Shown: piece by piece, positions 32,215 through 42,924 of the stretch
Position numbering within the stretch: the first letter of the stretch is position 1
Layout of the letters: each line of letters opens with the position of its first letter
Assembly: GCA_037447655.1 (NCBI GenBank)
Contig: JBBHKE010002191.1
Location: 1 to 64,000, forward strand
Length of the DNA: 64,000 nucleotides
Reading direction: 5' to 3'
Origin: Zygnema cylindricum
Taxonomy: Eukaryota; Streptophyta; Zygnematophyceae; Zygnematales; Zygnemataceae
The notes under the pieces: generated by a model
Databases searched by the model: none
Seen by the model: only the letters and a program-made list of their open reading frames with translations
What the model was told of the DNA's origin: nothing
Position numbers and translations under genes: made by a program

Positions 32215-33162
32215 GGGCGTGTTCTCATGTAACCGAAACTTTGAAATGTTACTTTGGATTTTAGCGAAGATTTTACGGTGTACTTTTAAAAGTGTGCCTG
32301 TGTCAAATGTTACTTGCGTTTTCATTACTTTAAATATGTGACAGTTGTAGACGTCTACAAAATGTGCGACAACCTACGATAGTACGAAACATAATGTAGA
32401 CTACTACAAAACTTCCTAGAATTAGTGACGTCTACAAAAACGGCGACAGTTGTATACGTCGAGTTTTTTGTGACACTGTAGATGTTTACGGTTTTGTGAC
32501 ATTGCGAAGTCATGCTACCTTGTGACATCATCAGCACGTAAACTTTCCGCCATGGCTTCTAGAGATTTTTTTCTTACCTTTTATCATTCAATATGCCATC
32601 AAACTAAGACCAAAAATATTAAAAAAAAAAGAAAAAAAGTATCTTTCATTTGATACTATTATTGTTGCTTTTCATTTAGAGATGAGTGAAAGAGGAGCGG
32701 TCGAATGAGAAAGATAAGGAGAGACGAGGACGTCGTAAAATTTTGCAAAGGACACATGAATGAAATTGGAGGTCCGAGACCCCAACGATTTTTTTCCGTA
32801 CATGCTTGTCATTTTTGAACGTACATGCGCGTGACGAGCAGGGAAAAAATAGCGTGTACTCTCCCTCTTTCAAAAAAATTCGAAGACGTTTCAAGCGTGC
32901 AATATTGGATTTCTATTCTTCAATGAAGTGTTAATTGGTTAAAATTAGATCCCGATTTGATTCCAGTGCAAGTGGATGAGCCTAAAGTGGGTCGCGATGA
33001 TAATAACGCCAAATTGCCGTACCTTCCAAGTTCTAAGATGACGCAAAATGTACTTGTGTTTTTGCCCGTTTTTCGTACGGCGTAATATTTTCTCGTTGGA
33101 AGTCCCATTTTTTGTGAAAACGACGGAAAAGAAACCTTACTTGAACACATGGGAACACGCCT
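32215..33162. mobile_element. PIF/Harbinger-like TIR element (948 bp)
   Basis: Inverted termini GGGCGTGTTCTCATGT at 32215 and ACATGGGAACACGCCT ending at 33162, flanked by TTA on both sides. It is the same family as 61055..62003 (949 bp): shared words include TGTAGACGTCTA, CTTTCCGCCATGG and GGTCCGAGACCCC or close variants. No transposase frame is recognisable. Confidence 0.75.
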
Positions 33163-33489
33163 TTAGTGACTTTGACACTAATAACGATTCGCCGTGTAGT
33201 TACTCACTTCAAGTGAGTTCCACTGTGAAAGCATACACCAACATTTAACCGCAAAAATGGAATCTAATCGCGAACCGTTACGCTGAACTTGGACACAAAT
33301 TAAAGGACGACGTACGACATGTATAAACTCGCACGAAACGAAATAAACTTCGTACAAAATATAAAAGCGTACCCGCGTATAAATATCAATGAAACTAAAA
33401 TGACGCGTCGTCACGCGCGACCAAATGAAGCCACACTATTTACGAATCAACATTTTTACATTGAATAAGTACTTCACATTGATTCACAT

Positions 33490-33822
33490 TGTCGGTGTGT
33501 GATTTCACAGTGGGCTCACGTGAAGTGAGTACTACCTGCGCGCAACCATTTTATTTATATGTGGCTGCCTCAATTTTGTTACAGTAAACCTGCGCCGGCC
33601 ATGTGAATTGTTTTTTTTTCATGACGGTCAACGTTCGCAAGCGCGACAGTTTTTTAACCGCCATTAAAATATTTTGCCAATCAAAGTTGTTCGACGGATT
33701 AACCATCAAATATGAACTTAAAGGTACGTAGCTTGTACGAAACTGTACTTCAAATGTACAATTTCTGACAACTACCTGCGCGCAGCAAAAATCGTCTCTG
33801 TGATTAGCAATTCCCTAAATTT
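33490..33822 (-). repeat. Right arm of large inverted repeat in the hAT-like element
   Basis: Inverted counterpart of 26735..27026 plus 33199..33245. The centre of the palindrome lies around 33245..33490. It preserves the uninterrupted version of the site where the nested CACCG-type element entered the left arm. Confidence 0.85.
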
Positions 33823-35258
33823 AAAACAATACTTTATAGTTCTATAACTATAGTATTGAAACCCTAGTTGTTCAAATGATGCGATTTTCTCATTTTTTCC
33901 AGTTTCAACGTATTTTACGCAATTTTTGAAAAAATCGCAAAAAAACGTCTATTGTAAAATGAACGGACAATTTACGGAATATGTACAGACACATTACGGT
34001 AACTGTACGGTTTCTCACGGAAATTGTACGGAAGATTATGAAAAGTTACGATGCACGTATCGGTACTGAACAAAATGTTCACGGATATGTACGGAATTTT
34101 ATTGTACATCTACGAACAATTTCAAAAAGAGATGTTGCAGCGTCACGCTATTTGCACGCCGTAGTTCAAAATATGTATGAACATCTTCTTCAAATGTTTG
34201 AAAAGAAGCCGCCATGAAAGTAAAAATAGATGAAGAACATATATGTATTTTTTTTTTGGTTTAATGTGATTGTTTTTTTATTAATTAACATGTTACGTTG
34301 TGCAATGTTGAATGATGATAAATGTCATTTGCATATGGCATGTACTTTGCTTTTTTGAAGTCGCACGCTCTCAGAGAGGTAGAGAGAGAAAACCATGGTT
34401 GCCTAGTCCGAGACAGACAGACAATATTATTGTAACAAAAAGGAGGCACTACCTAGGACCTGAATCTAGGCCTACACATACTTACAGCATTTTTGAAGAG
34501 CGACCCGTAACCAGTTGATGTAGATTTTCCAATATTTATATGAGGTGTGATAATTATTTTTGTTTGATTAAAAAAATCATACTGCTCATTTAACGCAAAG
34601 TGTACAAATTGCGGTACATGTTGAATTCATTTTTTTTTGACATGTACGGATTTGTACGGACAAAAATTCATTAATGATTTTTATGATTTTTTCAAATCAA
34701 CCTCTCCAGTTTCTACGTATTCTACGCGCGTTCGAATCGTACGAAAAATGCATTATGAACAACTATGAGTGAAACAAACAAATTAAATTACATTGTAAAA
34801 TTTTAAATCAAACTTTATCGAAAAACATACGTATAGACGAACACATCAAACGAGTACATCTGTCAGACTGCCGCCATTTACTGCAGCCTACTACCACAAT
34901 CTTTTGACGATTCAAGGGCACTTATTTGAGGAAACATTTGTTTTTTATAAAACAGTAAAAATAAATGTTTATTCATTGCGATTTTTTACCGAAATCGGGG
35001 GGAAGGGGGTCCGCAGCGCGTTTGGGGAATAACACGTACAGTTGAGTGTACTGGCCGTTCATTTATCTGTACAGTCCGTACAGATATCGTCGATAGTTAT
35101 CGATATCGGTGTTATCGCCGATAATAACCGATAAATATCGGTTATTTATCTGCGATGAAACACTGATAGCGATATATCGTACCAATATATTGATTATCGG
35201 CTACTCGGAAAAATGCCCATATCGGTTATCACCAAATCCTTACCGATACATAACACTA
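33823..35258. other. hAT-like element, right part, no recognised gene
   Basis: AT-rich; contains a 78-residue open frame (33981..34217) that matches no family known to me. About 34350..34400 (CAGAGAGGTAGAGAGAGAAA then CCATGGTTGCCTAG) resembles words seen in the copia LTRs. From 35080 the sequence is rich in CGATA/TATCG palindromes typical of hAT ends. Confidence 0.4.
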
Positions 35259-35266
35259 TGAAATGC

Positions 35267-36972
35267 ATTTGGGTGGCCACAATTGCATGTTTGTTGCCAG
35301 TACATTTATGATGTCATGTACTTAAGTCAGAACTCATGTACTATGACACGAAAGGTACGAAACTTTTAGTGCGATGTCCATTCACTTCATAATATCTGTA
35401 ACCCAAAATCGGGCAGGGCCAGCCTTCAGTACATGTTTATGTCGATCACTCCACTTTAGTACAATATTCCATTTGCATAGTCGGGTTGGCCAAGTTATAG
35501 GCGGGAATGACAATAATTTAAATAATTAAAATTAGAGCTAATGCTCTTACCCCATGTTGTCTTCGCTTGTTTATTGCGGTTTTCTCTAAACGTAACCAAT
35601 AAAACCCTAAGAGAGCTTTCAAGATAATGATCTATTATTTCGATTTTTCCGAACCAAAACATTAAACCAATACGTTGATTATTTGTCATATCGTCAATCA
35701 ATGTATAGAACCAAAATACCAATTCTCAATAAGTGAAAAAAATGTACCTATCATTTATCGCTAACAGGATACTGACACGTGACATTGTGTAACCCAACAT
35801 GACAAAGTTGACGTGTTTATTTTATGCAAAAATGGCAAACCAAACTGGCATGTTGACAAATGTGACTATTGACACAACACACCGCACCAACACAAAAACA
35901 CACGCATTAAAACATTCAAATACACAATTGTGTATTGTGAACCTGATGCCCAACCTCACACCTAATTACCTATGATCTATTAGTTATCTCTTGCCGTCCC
36001 TCGTACATACTTAACAAAGTTTTTTTGTGAACGTCATGAAAAAAAGAAACCATAGCAATATTACCTCACCTTGTAAAGTCTAGTCCAGGAATTAGCTTGA
36101 GTACACACCTTAGTATTGATCTTGCTCCATCTTCACAAGAGAAATGTGACCTGATTTTTTTGCATCATTTGCATCACTCAAATCATACTTCAACTGTATA
36201 GAAGCAATTTGATACGCTATATGTAATTACCCTCTAGTATAGGCGCACTATAGATCAAAGTGTGTCTGTCGACCATGAATCGTGCATGGACAAATGTTGA
36301 TTGGTCAATTGCTTATTGGGGCATTTATCCGATATGGCGTGGGAAAGATAGAGAGGCTTTAAGGGAGGGATTCCCGGTTAAAGTGATTTTGTCTTTCACA
36401 ATTCTCAACTAATAAAAGAAGAATTGACAACCATTTAACAACCATTGAAATGAAACTTTGAAGTGTACCTTGGTGTCCTTTCGGCCAAAGAAGAGGCTCT
36501 AAGTGGAATTCTCATCAGGTAAAACAATTGTTGTTTTTATGCAACTCCCTTGTATACCTATAGTGTTACAGAAATGCCCTTATTTTGAAACTCCGATTCC
36601 TGAATAATTCTTGATAATTCTACACGATTGTTTACATCTGCGATGATCGTCAAATTGTTTAACCACAAACATCGCTTTTCCAAGTGAATTAAGCCAAATC
36701 CCTTGATGTTGTTCCTGTTTATAATAATTAATGATTAAAGTTGTGAGCATAAGGAAAGATGTGAGCAAAAGGAAAGATATTCGAGTCTTGTTTGTTACAC
36801 CACTATCATTCAATTCCTATAATGCACACAAAAAGCTCGCAAAAATAGAGAGTTTTCCTTCAAGAGGAGGAGAGCTTCATCAGTGAAATCTTCTAGTGGC
36901 CTGCAACAAAAATGTAAATGCTTGTAAATGCATGAAAAACAGAAGAAACGTGAGAGGTTTGCATCTTTCTTA
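35267..36972. other. Spacer without a recognised gene
   Basis: AT-rich. Positions about 36282..36345 (GGACAAATGTTGATTGG, TTGGGGCATTTATCCG) recur in diverged form at 52045..52105. No coding region, RNA gene or complete element is recognised. Confidence 0.4.
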
Positions 36973-36986
36973 TTACCTAACGCTGA

Positions 36987-37290
36987 TTGAATAGAAAGGA
37001 GAGGAAGAGGGAGAGGGTGAGGGAGAGGGGGAGGGAGAGGGAGAGGGAAAAGGAGAGGGAGAGGGAGAGGGAGAAAGAGAGGGAGAGGGAGAAGGAGAGA
37101 TAATAAGAGAGAGGGGGAGGGTGAGGTGGAGAAAGAGAGGGAGTGGGAGAGGGAGAGGGAGAGGGAGGGGGAGAGGTTGTGGGAGGGGGAGGGGGAGAGG
37201 GAGAGGGAGAGGGAGAAGGAGAGAGAGAGGGAGAGGGAGAGGGAGAGGGAGAGGGAGAGGGAGTGGGAAAGGGAGAGGGAGAGGGATGAA
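36987..37290 (+). repeat. GGGA/GA-rich purine tract
   Basis: About 300 bases of GAGGGA-type repeats with occasional T. Long open frames here (Arg/Glu/Gly on one strand, Pro/Leu/Ser on the other) are translated microsatellite. G runs could form quadruplex or triplex structures. Confidence 0.9.
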
Positions 37291-37320
37291 AGGATCGATG
37301 ATAAATTCAGATTTCACTAA

Positions 37321-37543
37321 TGAACAATTATAGCAAAAGAAGCATTCAAATTATATAACATTGAATCAACATTGAAGAGACATTTCAAAATTATTCACAC
37401 ATTAATATCTAACTGAAATTACAATTTCTTTTCTATCTCTTCTATTCCTCCATAAATATCTCCAATTGATCGTTGATTAATTTTACACAAGTCCATGGTT
37501 ACCCTTAAATAACACACTAGCAATGGCGTGGCATGTGTAAGCG
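37321..37543. other. Spacer without a gene
   Basis: No gene recognised. The outer boundary of the copia C LTR is not determined and may lie at the right end of this stretch. Confidence 0.35.
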
Positions 37544-38106
37544 TGCGCCGTCAAGAAACCTTTAGAAATTTGCCACCTGTCCGCAGATTAAGCTAGAACA
37601 CTCTAAATATCTGCCACTTGTCCGCAGATTAAGCTAGAACACTCTAAATTTCACTAAGTACTCAAACATTGCAAAACGACCAGCGAAAACAAAGTACTAG
37701 ACAAATCTAGAAGTACTATCGTACGACAATTCTATATGCGAAATGAAACAACAAATATGTTTCGCGAAACCTATAAAACTTTATCGAAACGTACGTCAGA
37801 GTACTTTCGATACATTTGTTCTAAATATCTGCCACTTGTCCGCAGATTAAGCTAGAACACTCTAAATTTCACTAAGTACTCAAACATTGCAAAACGACCA
37901 GCGAAAACAAAGTACTAGACAAATCTAGAAGTACTATCGTACGACAATTTTAGACGCGAAATGAAACAACAAACATGTTTCGCGAAACCTATAAAACTTT
38001 ATCGAAACGTACGTCAGAGTACTTTCGATACATTTTAGAAAGTACACTACTTTCGTGAAATCGAACCGATTCCGCGAGCGTACGATTCTTTCAATGAATC
38101 GTAACA
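37544..38106 (-). repeat. Copia C 3' LTR (outer boundary uncertain)
   Basis: On the minus strand it starts TGTTACGATTCATTG at 38106, after the polypurine tract. It contains a ~220-bp tandem duplication: 37605..37815 and 37823..38040 both carry TCTGCCACTTGTCCGCAG, GTACTAGACAAATCTAG and AACGTACGTCAGAGTACTTT. A third partial copy of the first words is at 37568..37600. Confidence 0.65.
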
Positions 38107-38119
38107 TTCCCCCTCTTCA
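38107..38119 (-). promoter_or_regulatory. Copia C polypurine tract
   Basis: GAAGAGGGGGAA on the minus strand lies directly before the LTR start TGTTACG. Confidence 0.7.
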
Positions 38120-38136
38120 TTGAAGAATCGTCTACA

Positions 38137-40116
38137 TCACAATAACCCTAATTTAGGTCCTCCTCTTAAAATCACATCAAACGTCGCCGCCTTAGTAAGC
38201 ATATCGACAACTTCCTCAAGTGTCGATACATACAAAAATTCCACTTTTTTAGCCGCGACCAAATCTTGTACGAAATGCCATTGAATCTGTATATGTTTAG
38301 TGCGCTTACGAAATACGGGATTTTTCACTAGTGCCATCGAACTCAAACTATCCGTGAAATTTTTTTAACATCCAATCGAAAATCCAAGTTTGACGAACAT
38401 TTCCCTTATCCATATTGACGCATTGCTTGCGTGGCACGCCGCTATGTACTCGGCCTCCGTTGAACTTAGTGCCATGGTTGGTTGCAAACGCGAACTCCAC
38501 GAGATCGCCGCTCCACCAAACATGAATGCATATCCGGACGTGTATTTTCTCGATTCGAAATCTCCGCCTCAATCGGCGTCGCCATCGACGCACTCCGACG
38601 ATTTGCTTTTAGATTTGAATACAAGACTAGTATCGACAGTACCCGCCAAGTATAGAAATATACGTTTGACGGCCTCGTAAAGCGATTTTTTAGGCGCTTG
38701 ACAATATCGACTTACAATTGAAACGGCAACTGAAATATTGGGCCGCGTACCAACACTTAGGTACATTAAACTCCCAATCGCTTTGCGATACGGTACGTCT
38801 AAAGTCGCTTCTTCCTCGAACTTTCGCAATTGGCTTTTCGCGTCCATAAGCGTCGAAATTGGTTTTGCGTGTAGCATGGAAAATCGCGCTAAAACCTCTT
38901 TACAATATTGCGCGTGACTTAACTTTATATATCCGTTCGCATTACGAATCACTTCGATCCCCAAAATTTATTTTACATCGCTAAGGTATGTGACTTTGAA
39001 ATGTTGACGTAGGTACGCTTTCAATTTGCGTATACGTTCTAAACTATCTGACGTCATCAAGAAATCATCGACGTAAATTGAAAATATAATTTGATCCATT
39101 CCTTGTCTTTTCACGTACACTCCAGAGTCCAAAATCGTAGGTGTGAAACCAAAGTCCAAAAGAACTTTGTGTACGCGTAGTTACCAAGTGCGAGGCACCT
39201 GCTTCAACCCGTAGAGCGATTTGCGAAGACGCCATACCATGCCTTCCCGTGACGTCACGCCTTCAAGCACCTTTATATATACCTCTTCTTCTAAGTCTCC
39301 ATTCAAAAATGCGGTCTCGACGTCCATTTGATGAACGTGTTTCTTCTTTGCAGCGGCAATCGCCGTAATCATTCTTAGAGAGTCGAATTTCACAACGGGA
39401 GCATATGTCTCCGTGTAATCAACCCCCTCTCTTCGCTGAAATCCTTTGCATACAAGTCTCGCCTTATATTTTACTACTTCACCCGATGCACCAGTTTTAG
39501 TTTTGAAGACCCATTTCGCGTCAATCGCTTTCTTTCCTTCCGATAATTTTACTTCCTCAAATGTCTGATTTTCCACAATTGACTTATACTCCTTCTCCCA
39601 TGCCGGCATCCACTTCGTATCCTAATCACACGAGTTTCTCGCCTCCGCGTATGATTGAGGATCCCAGACCAAATTCTCGTACATTAATTGCTATAAAAGG
39701 AATTCCGTCTCCTTCGCATCGGAGACAAAATAATGGGAATTTGAATTCTCTCCTCCAATTTTGTCATATAAAATCCGGTTTGGTTTTTTTCCTCTATTCT
39801 CTCGAGTACTCTGTCTAAGAACCGGAACATGTTCCACATTTTGCTCCTCCTCGTCCACATTTGGCAAACTCAATTTTGAGCTCAAAGATTTTTTACTTTC
39901 CGTCGACATTTTAGAATTTCGGCATGCATTACTCCGAACATCAATGTCAATGTCCAATTTCTCCGAACGCGAATCAACATTTGATTTTTCCTTCTTGATG
40001 TTGACAATGGACTCCGACTCCACATCTGAATCCGAATCCTCAATGTTTGGGAAATCGGCAACATCGTCTACCTCATAAAAATCAAGATTCTTCTTCAATT
40101 CCGTCGATTTCTCAAT
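38137..40116 (-). pseudogene. Copia C pol, reverse transcriptase and RNase H part
   Basis: Reading down the minus strand: an acidic integrase-to-RT linker ending LRQSTRENRGKKP (to 39691); reverse transcriptase (KWVFKTKTGASGEVVKYKAR, VHQMDVETAFLNGDLEEEVY, SLYGLKQVPRTW, 39609..39181; SIYVDDFL near 39080); connection region (38964..38569); RNase H with STEAEYIAACHAS near 38440; and the tail VDMLTKA near 38170. Stops occur before MPAWEKEY (about 39612), after PRTW (39180) and elsewhere, with frame changes around 38570 and 38350. A dead copia pol fragment: high confidence. Confidence 0.88.
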
Positions 40117-40121
40117 AACCG

Positions 40122-41010
40122 TGTTAAAAGAGGTAATTAATAGTTCACTTCCCTATTTTAGTTTTGCTTTAAAGAAAGAGAGTGAGGATCAAAGGCGCGC
40201 CATGGCTGCCGCCATATTTAGAAAGTGGCAGTTTTTTGAAGTAAAGGGTATTTTATTAAAATGATGCCTAGGTCTACATTTGAACCTGTGACCTCTAGAT
40301 TCTCTATAGCCTAAAAGCCTTAACCATTAAGGCGTTACGAAACGATACACGTGACGGGTTTCATAAATATATAAACATTAACGCAACAGCTAATTAACAG
40401 CAGACTAACCAAAAGGAGCAATTTTTGCATGTACGCGAATCTGAACCGTGTAAAATATGTTTTGATCGGACGGCCGGCATTATAGCCGCCACGCGAAGTG
40501 AGCTTTTTGGCGGTATACGGAGATATCATCACGGGGTGCCACGTGGCGCCACATTATTTGATACCGGAGAAGATGGGAGGAGGAACCATGGCTTCCGATT
40601 TGACAGGTGTCACCTTGTAGACCTTGTCATACAATGGTCGTACAATAAGTACATCGCCCATTCTACCTTCTTGTACTATATAGTGTTCCTATTGGACTAG
40701 GGTTTAGTAATAGGTAGTCGTGAGTAGGCAGACCGAGACTTAGTAATATTTAGGTACCTCTCTCTAAGAGAGCTTGTAACTATAAAGGTCATCTTTGACC
40801 AGCCATAACTTACTGCTCAGGGGAGCAAATTCAGTGATTCTTTTTGCGTTTGACTCAGGGGAGTCTTGTCCTCACAGGGGTGAGAGTGGTCAGAATATTT
40901 GTGTGCCTGGGCGGCGCTTATTCAGCGGGAAAGTAGAAGGGGCAAATATTATCCTAGAGGCTTTACATAGGCTGCTCATTCTGTGGGTCAATGGAGACCA
41001 CATAATTTCA
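40122..41010 (+). repeat. Copia B 5' LTR (889 bp)
   Basis: AAATATATAAACATTAAC near 40366 may be the TATA region. It carries an antisense tRNA-like module (40264..40337). It also has AGGG-loop hairpins at 40815..40826, 40852..40865 and 40871..40884, a GTGCC/GGCGC hairpin near 40911..40925, and a terminal hairpin 40983..41001. Confidence 0.93.
40264..40337 (-). other. Antisense tRNA-like module in copia B LTR
   Basis: On the minus strand TTAATGGTTAAGGC (40317..40330) fits a tRNA A box and D arm, and GGTTCAAATGT (40276..40286) a B box and T loop, about 31 bases apart. The order and spacing are tRNA-like, but the acceptor stem is not convincing. The 3' LTR has the same module at about 45580..45650, and a decayed version lies at about 31195..31275. 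Confidence 0.5.
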
Positions 41011-41025
41011 GGTTATGGGCCCACC
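41011..41025 (+). promoter_or_regulatory. Copia B primer-binding site (half tRNA-iMet)
   Basis: GGTTATGGGCCCACC, identical to copia A. The gag ATG (41015) lies inside it. Confidence 0.87.
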
Positions 41026-41752
41026 CTCTAGGGTGCCCATATTTGATGGATCAGACTTTCTTTATTGGGAAATGATGATGGAGGGAGAACGATTTGAGAA
41101 GCATTTATGGGGCATAGTGTCTGGACAAATTCGATGCCCACCTCTACCTGGGTTTGGAGGGACACATTTTTCTGGCACCTCCGCCTCTACAGTTGGTAGA
41201 ACAGTTGCCACCATCACCGAGGATGAAGATGAGGAAGGAGAGGATATTGTCATGGAAGGAGAAAAGGGAGCAGTTACAACTCAAGTGACACCATTGCCGA
41301 AGGCGATATCGGCAGCAGCACCACCAAAAACAGCGACAAGGGTTCACACCAAAAGATCAGAGTATGAAAAGTGGAACTACAAAGACAAGGTTGCTAAGCT
41401 CTTAATTCTTAAAAGTGTAGCAAAGGGCATTGCCATTCCCCTTATGTATGTCCAATCTTCATCTCAGATTTGGATATCACTAGTTAACAAATATAAGAGT
41501 GGATCATTGCAGTAACAACAGTTGGCCGAAAATAAGATTGCAGCTTATACTTATAAAGGAGGAATTATGAATAATTATTGCAATGATTTAGGAGCATTAT
41601 TTGGAGAGTTAGAGAGTGCAGGTAACTCATGGTTCGAGAGACAAAGAGTGAACACATTAATGATGAAACTACCTGAAGAGTATGAGAATATCATTAACCG
41701 ATTGCAGAACATGAAGATAGCAATTGGAATTGGGATGACACAGTGGGAATGA
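41015..41752 (+). pseudogene. Copia B gag, interrupted
   Basis: Starts MGPPSRVPIFDG from the ATG inside the primer site, matching copia A from the first residue. It runs to a TAA at 41513..41515 (KYKSGSLQ then stop, where copia A has Gln codons). It continues in frame from about 41522 to 41752 and then changes frame. Confidence 0.85.
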
Positions 41753-42924
41753 TTTTAGTGAAAGAAATTACCATAGAGCCTAGGAGAGGGAGTCCAAGTG
41801 TTCAAGCATTGTCAGCAAGACCTGATTGGCGGAAGCGTGATGAGGAGAGAGGGAAAGATCCCTATCGAAACTTTGGTGGAAGAGGACAAGGAGGTGGCAG
41901 ATTTGATAGACAAGGGAGAAAAACTTCTCGAGGAGGATTATGTCACTTCTGCAAAAAACCGGGACACTTTATGGCAGATTGTGTCAAACTTGCAGATCTT
42001 CGACTGAAAGATGGTCAAGGAACCTCAAGGGATGGAGGAAAGAAAAAGGCTTTCCTGACTCAAGTTCATGATGAGGAAGTGGAAGGAAAAACTGAACTAG
42101 AAGAGGAGCTTGAGGAGCTTCTTCTTAATCTGAAAAACACTGAAAAACATGTCAACATTCCACGGAGACAAAAGTGTGCTTTCGGAGGTAAGAGGGATCC
42201 ACCCGAGGATGGGTGGATCATAGACTCAGGGGCTTCAATGCATATGTGCAAATATAAGCGGTGGTTTACTAAACTGAGAAAGATCCCAACAGTTGAGATA
42301 AAGTACGGAGATGGTAGAGTAGAGACCACAACGCTTGTTGGAACTCCTGAGTTGAAGGTTCTAGTTGATGGAAAGGCCTCAATTGTAACACTCTCAGATG
42401 TTCTTTACATTCCACATCTTAGCAATAACCTAGTCTCAACAGCTGTCCTAGATGAAAAGGAGTTTGAAACACGAACTAGGAAAGGAATCTTCACAGCAAG
42501 CTTTGATAATGAGGTTTATTTCATAGCTGAAAAGGGCAGTCAAGGAATGTTCAAAATTGTTCTTTGTAATAAAAAGAGTGTTCTCTACTCGTGTGCAAGT
42601 GAGATGATGCTTTGGCATAAAAGGTTGGGGCATGTGCATCTAGATAGATTAAAGAAAATGAAGAAAAAAAGAATTGTGGAGGGTATTACTTTTGAGGATG
42701 ATGAGACCTTTGATGAGTGTAGTGGATGTGCCCAAGAGAAGATTCATATAATTCCGTTTCCAAAAGCAACCATATTTAGGAGAGAGAAAATATTAGATCT
42801 AGTTCACACTGATGTTTGGGGACTTGCTAGGTATGCTTCACATGGGGGGAAGAGATGGATGTTAACCATCACAGATGATTGGTCTAGATACACGAAGGTA
42901 TACTTTCTCAGACATAAGTCATAG
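41743..42924 (+). pseudogene. Copia B pol, knuckle, protease and integrase start
   Basis: CCHC knuckle CHFCKKPGHFMADC (about 41942), protease WIIDSGASMHMC (about 42218), integrase WHKRLGHVH with CSGC (about 42610..42730) and the first catalytic D (HTDVWG, about 42800). It stops at TAG 42922..42924 within the integrase core, where copia A reads on. Confidence 0.85.

Larger units (their letters stand above)
27027..33196. mobile_element. CACCG-type element carrying nested LTR and DNA elements
   Basis: Left terminus CACCGCGAATCGTAGTG at 27027 and right terminus CGATTCGCCGTG ending at 33196, TA on both sides. Its own ends match 60090..60626 (TGTCAAAGTTTAAATAG on the left, GTGACTTTGACACTAATAAC on the right). 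The insertion split the left arm of the hAT-like inverted repeat, whose other arm keeps the empty site. Part of its interior is lost. Confidence 0.7.
26471..35258. mobile_element. hAT-like foldback element with nested insertions
   Basis: Termini TAGTGTTGTGCATCG (26471) and CGATACATAACACTA (ending 35258) are inverted repeats of hAT type. The 8 bases before the left end, with the copia A insertion removed, are TGAAATAC (11884..11891); those after the right end are TGAAATGC, a near-perfect 8-bp target duplication. Without nested insertions the element is 26471..27026 plus 33199..35258, about 2.6 kb. It contains a large inverted repeat and no recognisable transposase. Confidence 0.65.

Noticed and set aside
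33981-34217. 78-residue frame in the hAT-like element as a transposase remnant
   Set aside because: No hAT dimerisation or RNase H-like motif is recognisable.
36973-37333. Repetitive open frames on both strands
   Set aside because: Low-complexity GGGA repeat, no start context or domain.
40264-40337. A functional tRNA gene
   Set aside because: A- and B-box-like sequences are present, but I cannot pair a proper acceptor stem and anticodon arm. Reported only as tRNA-like.
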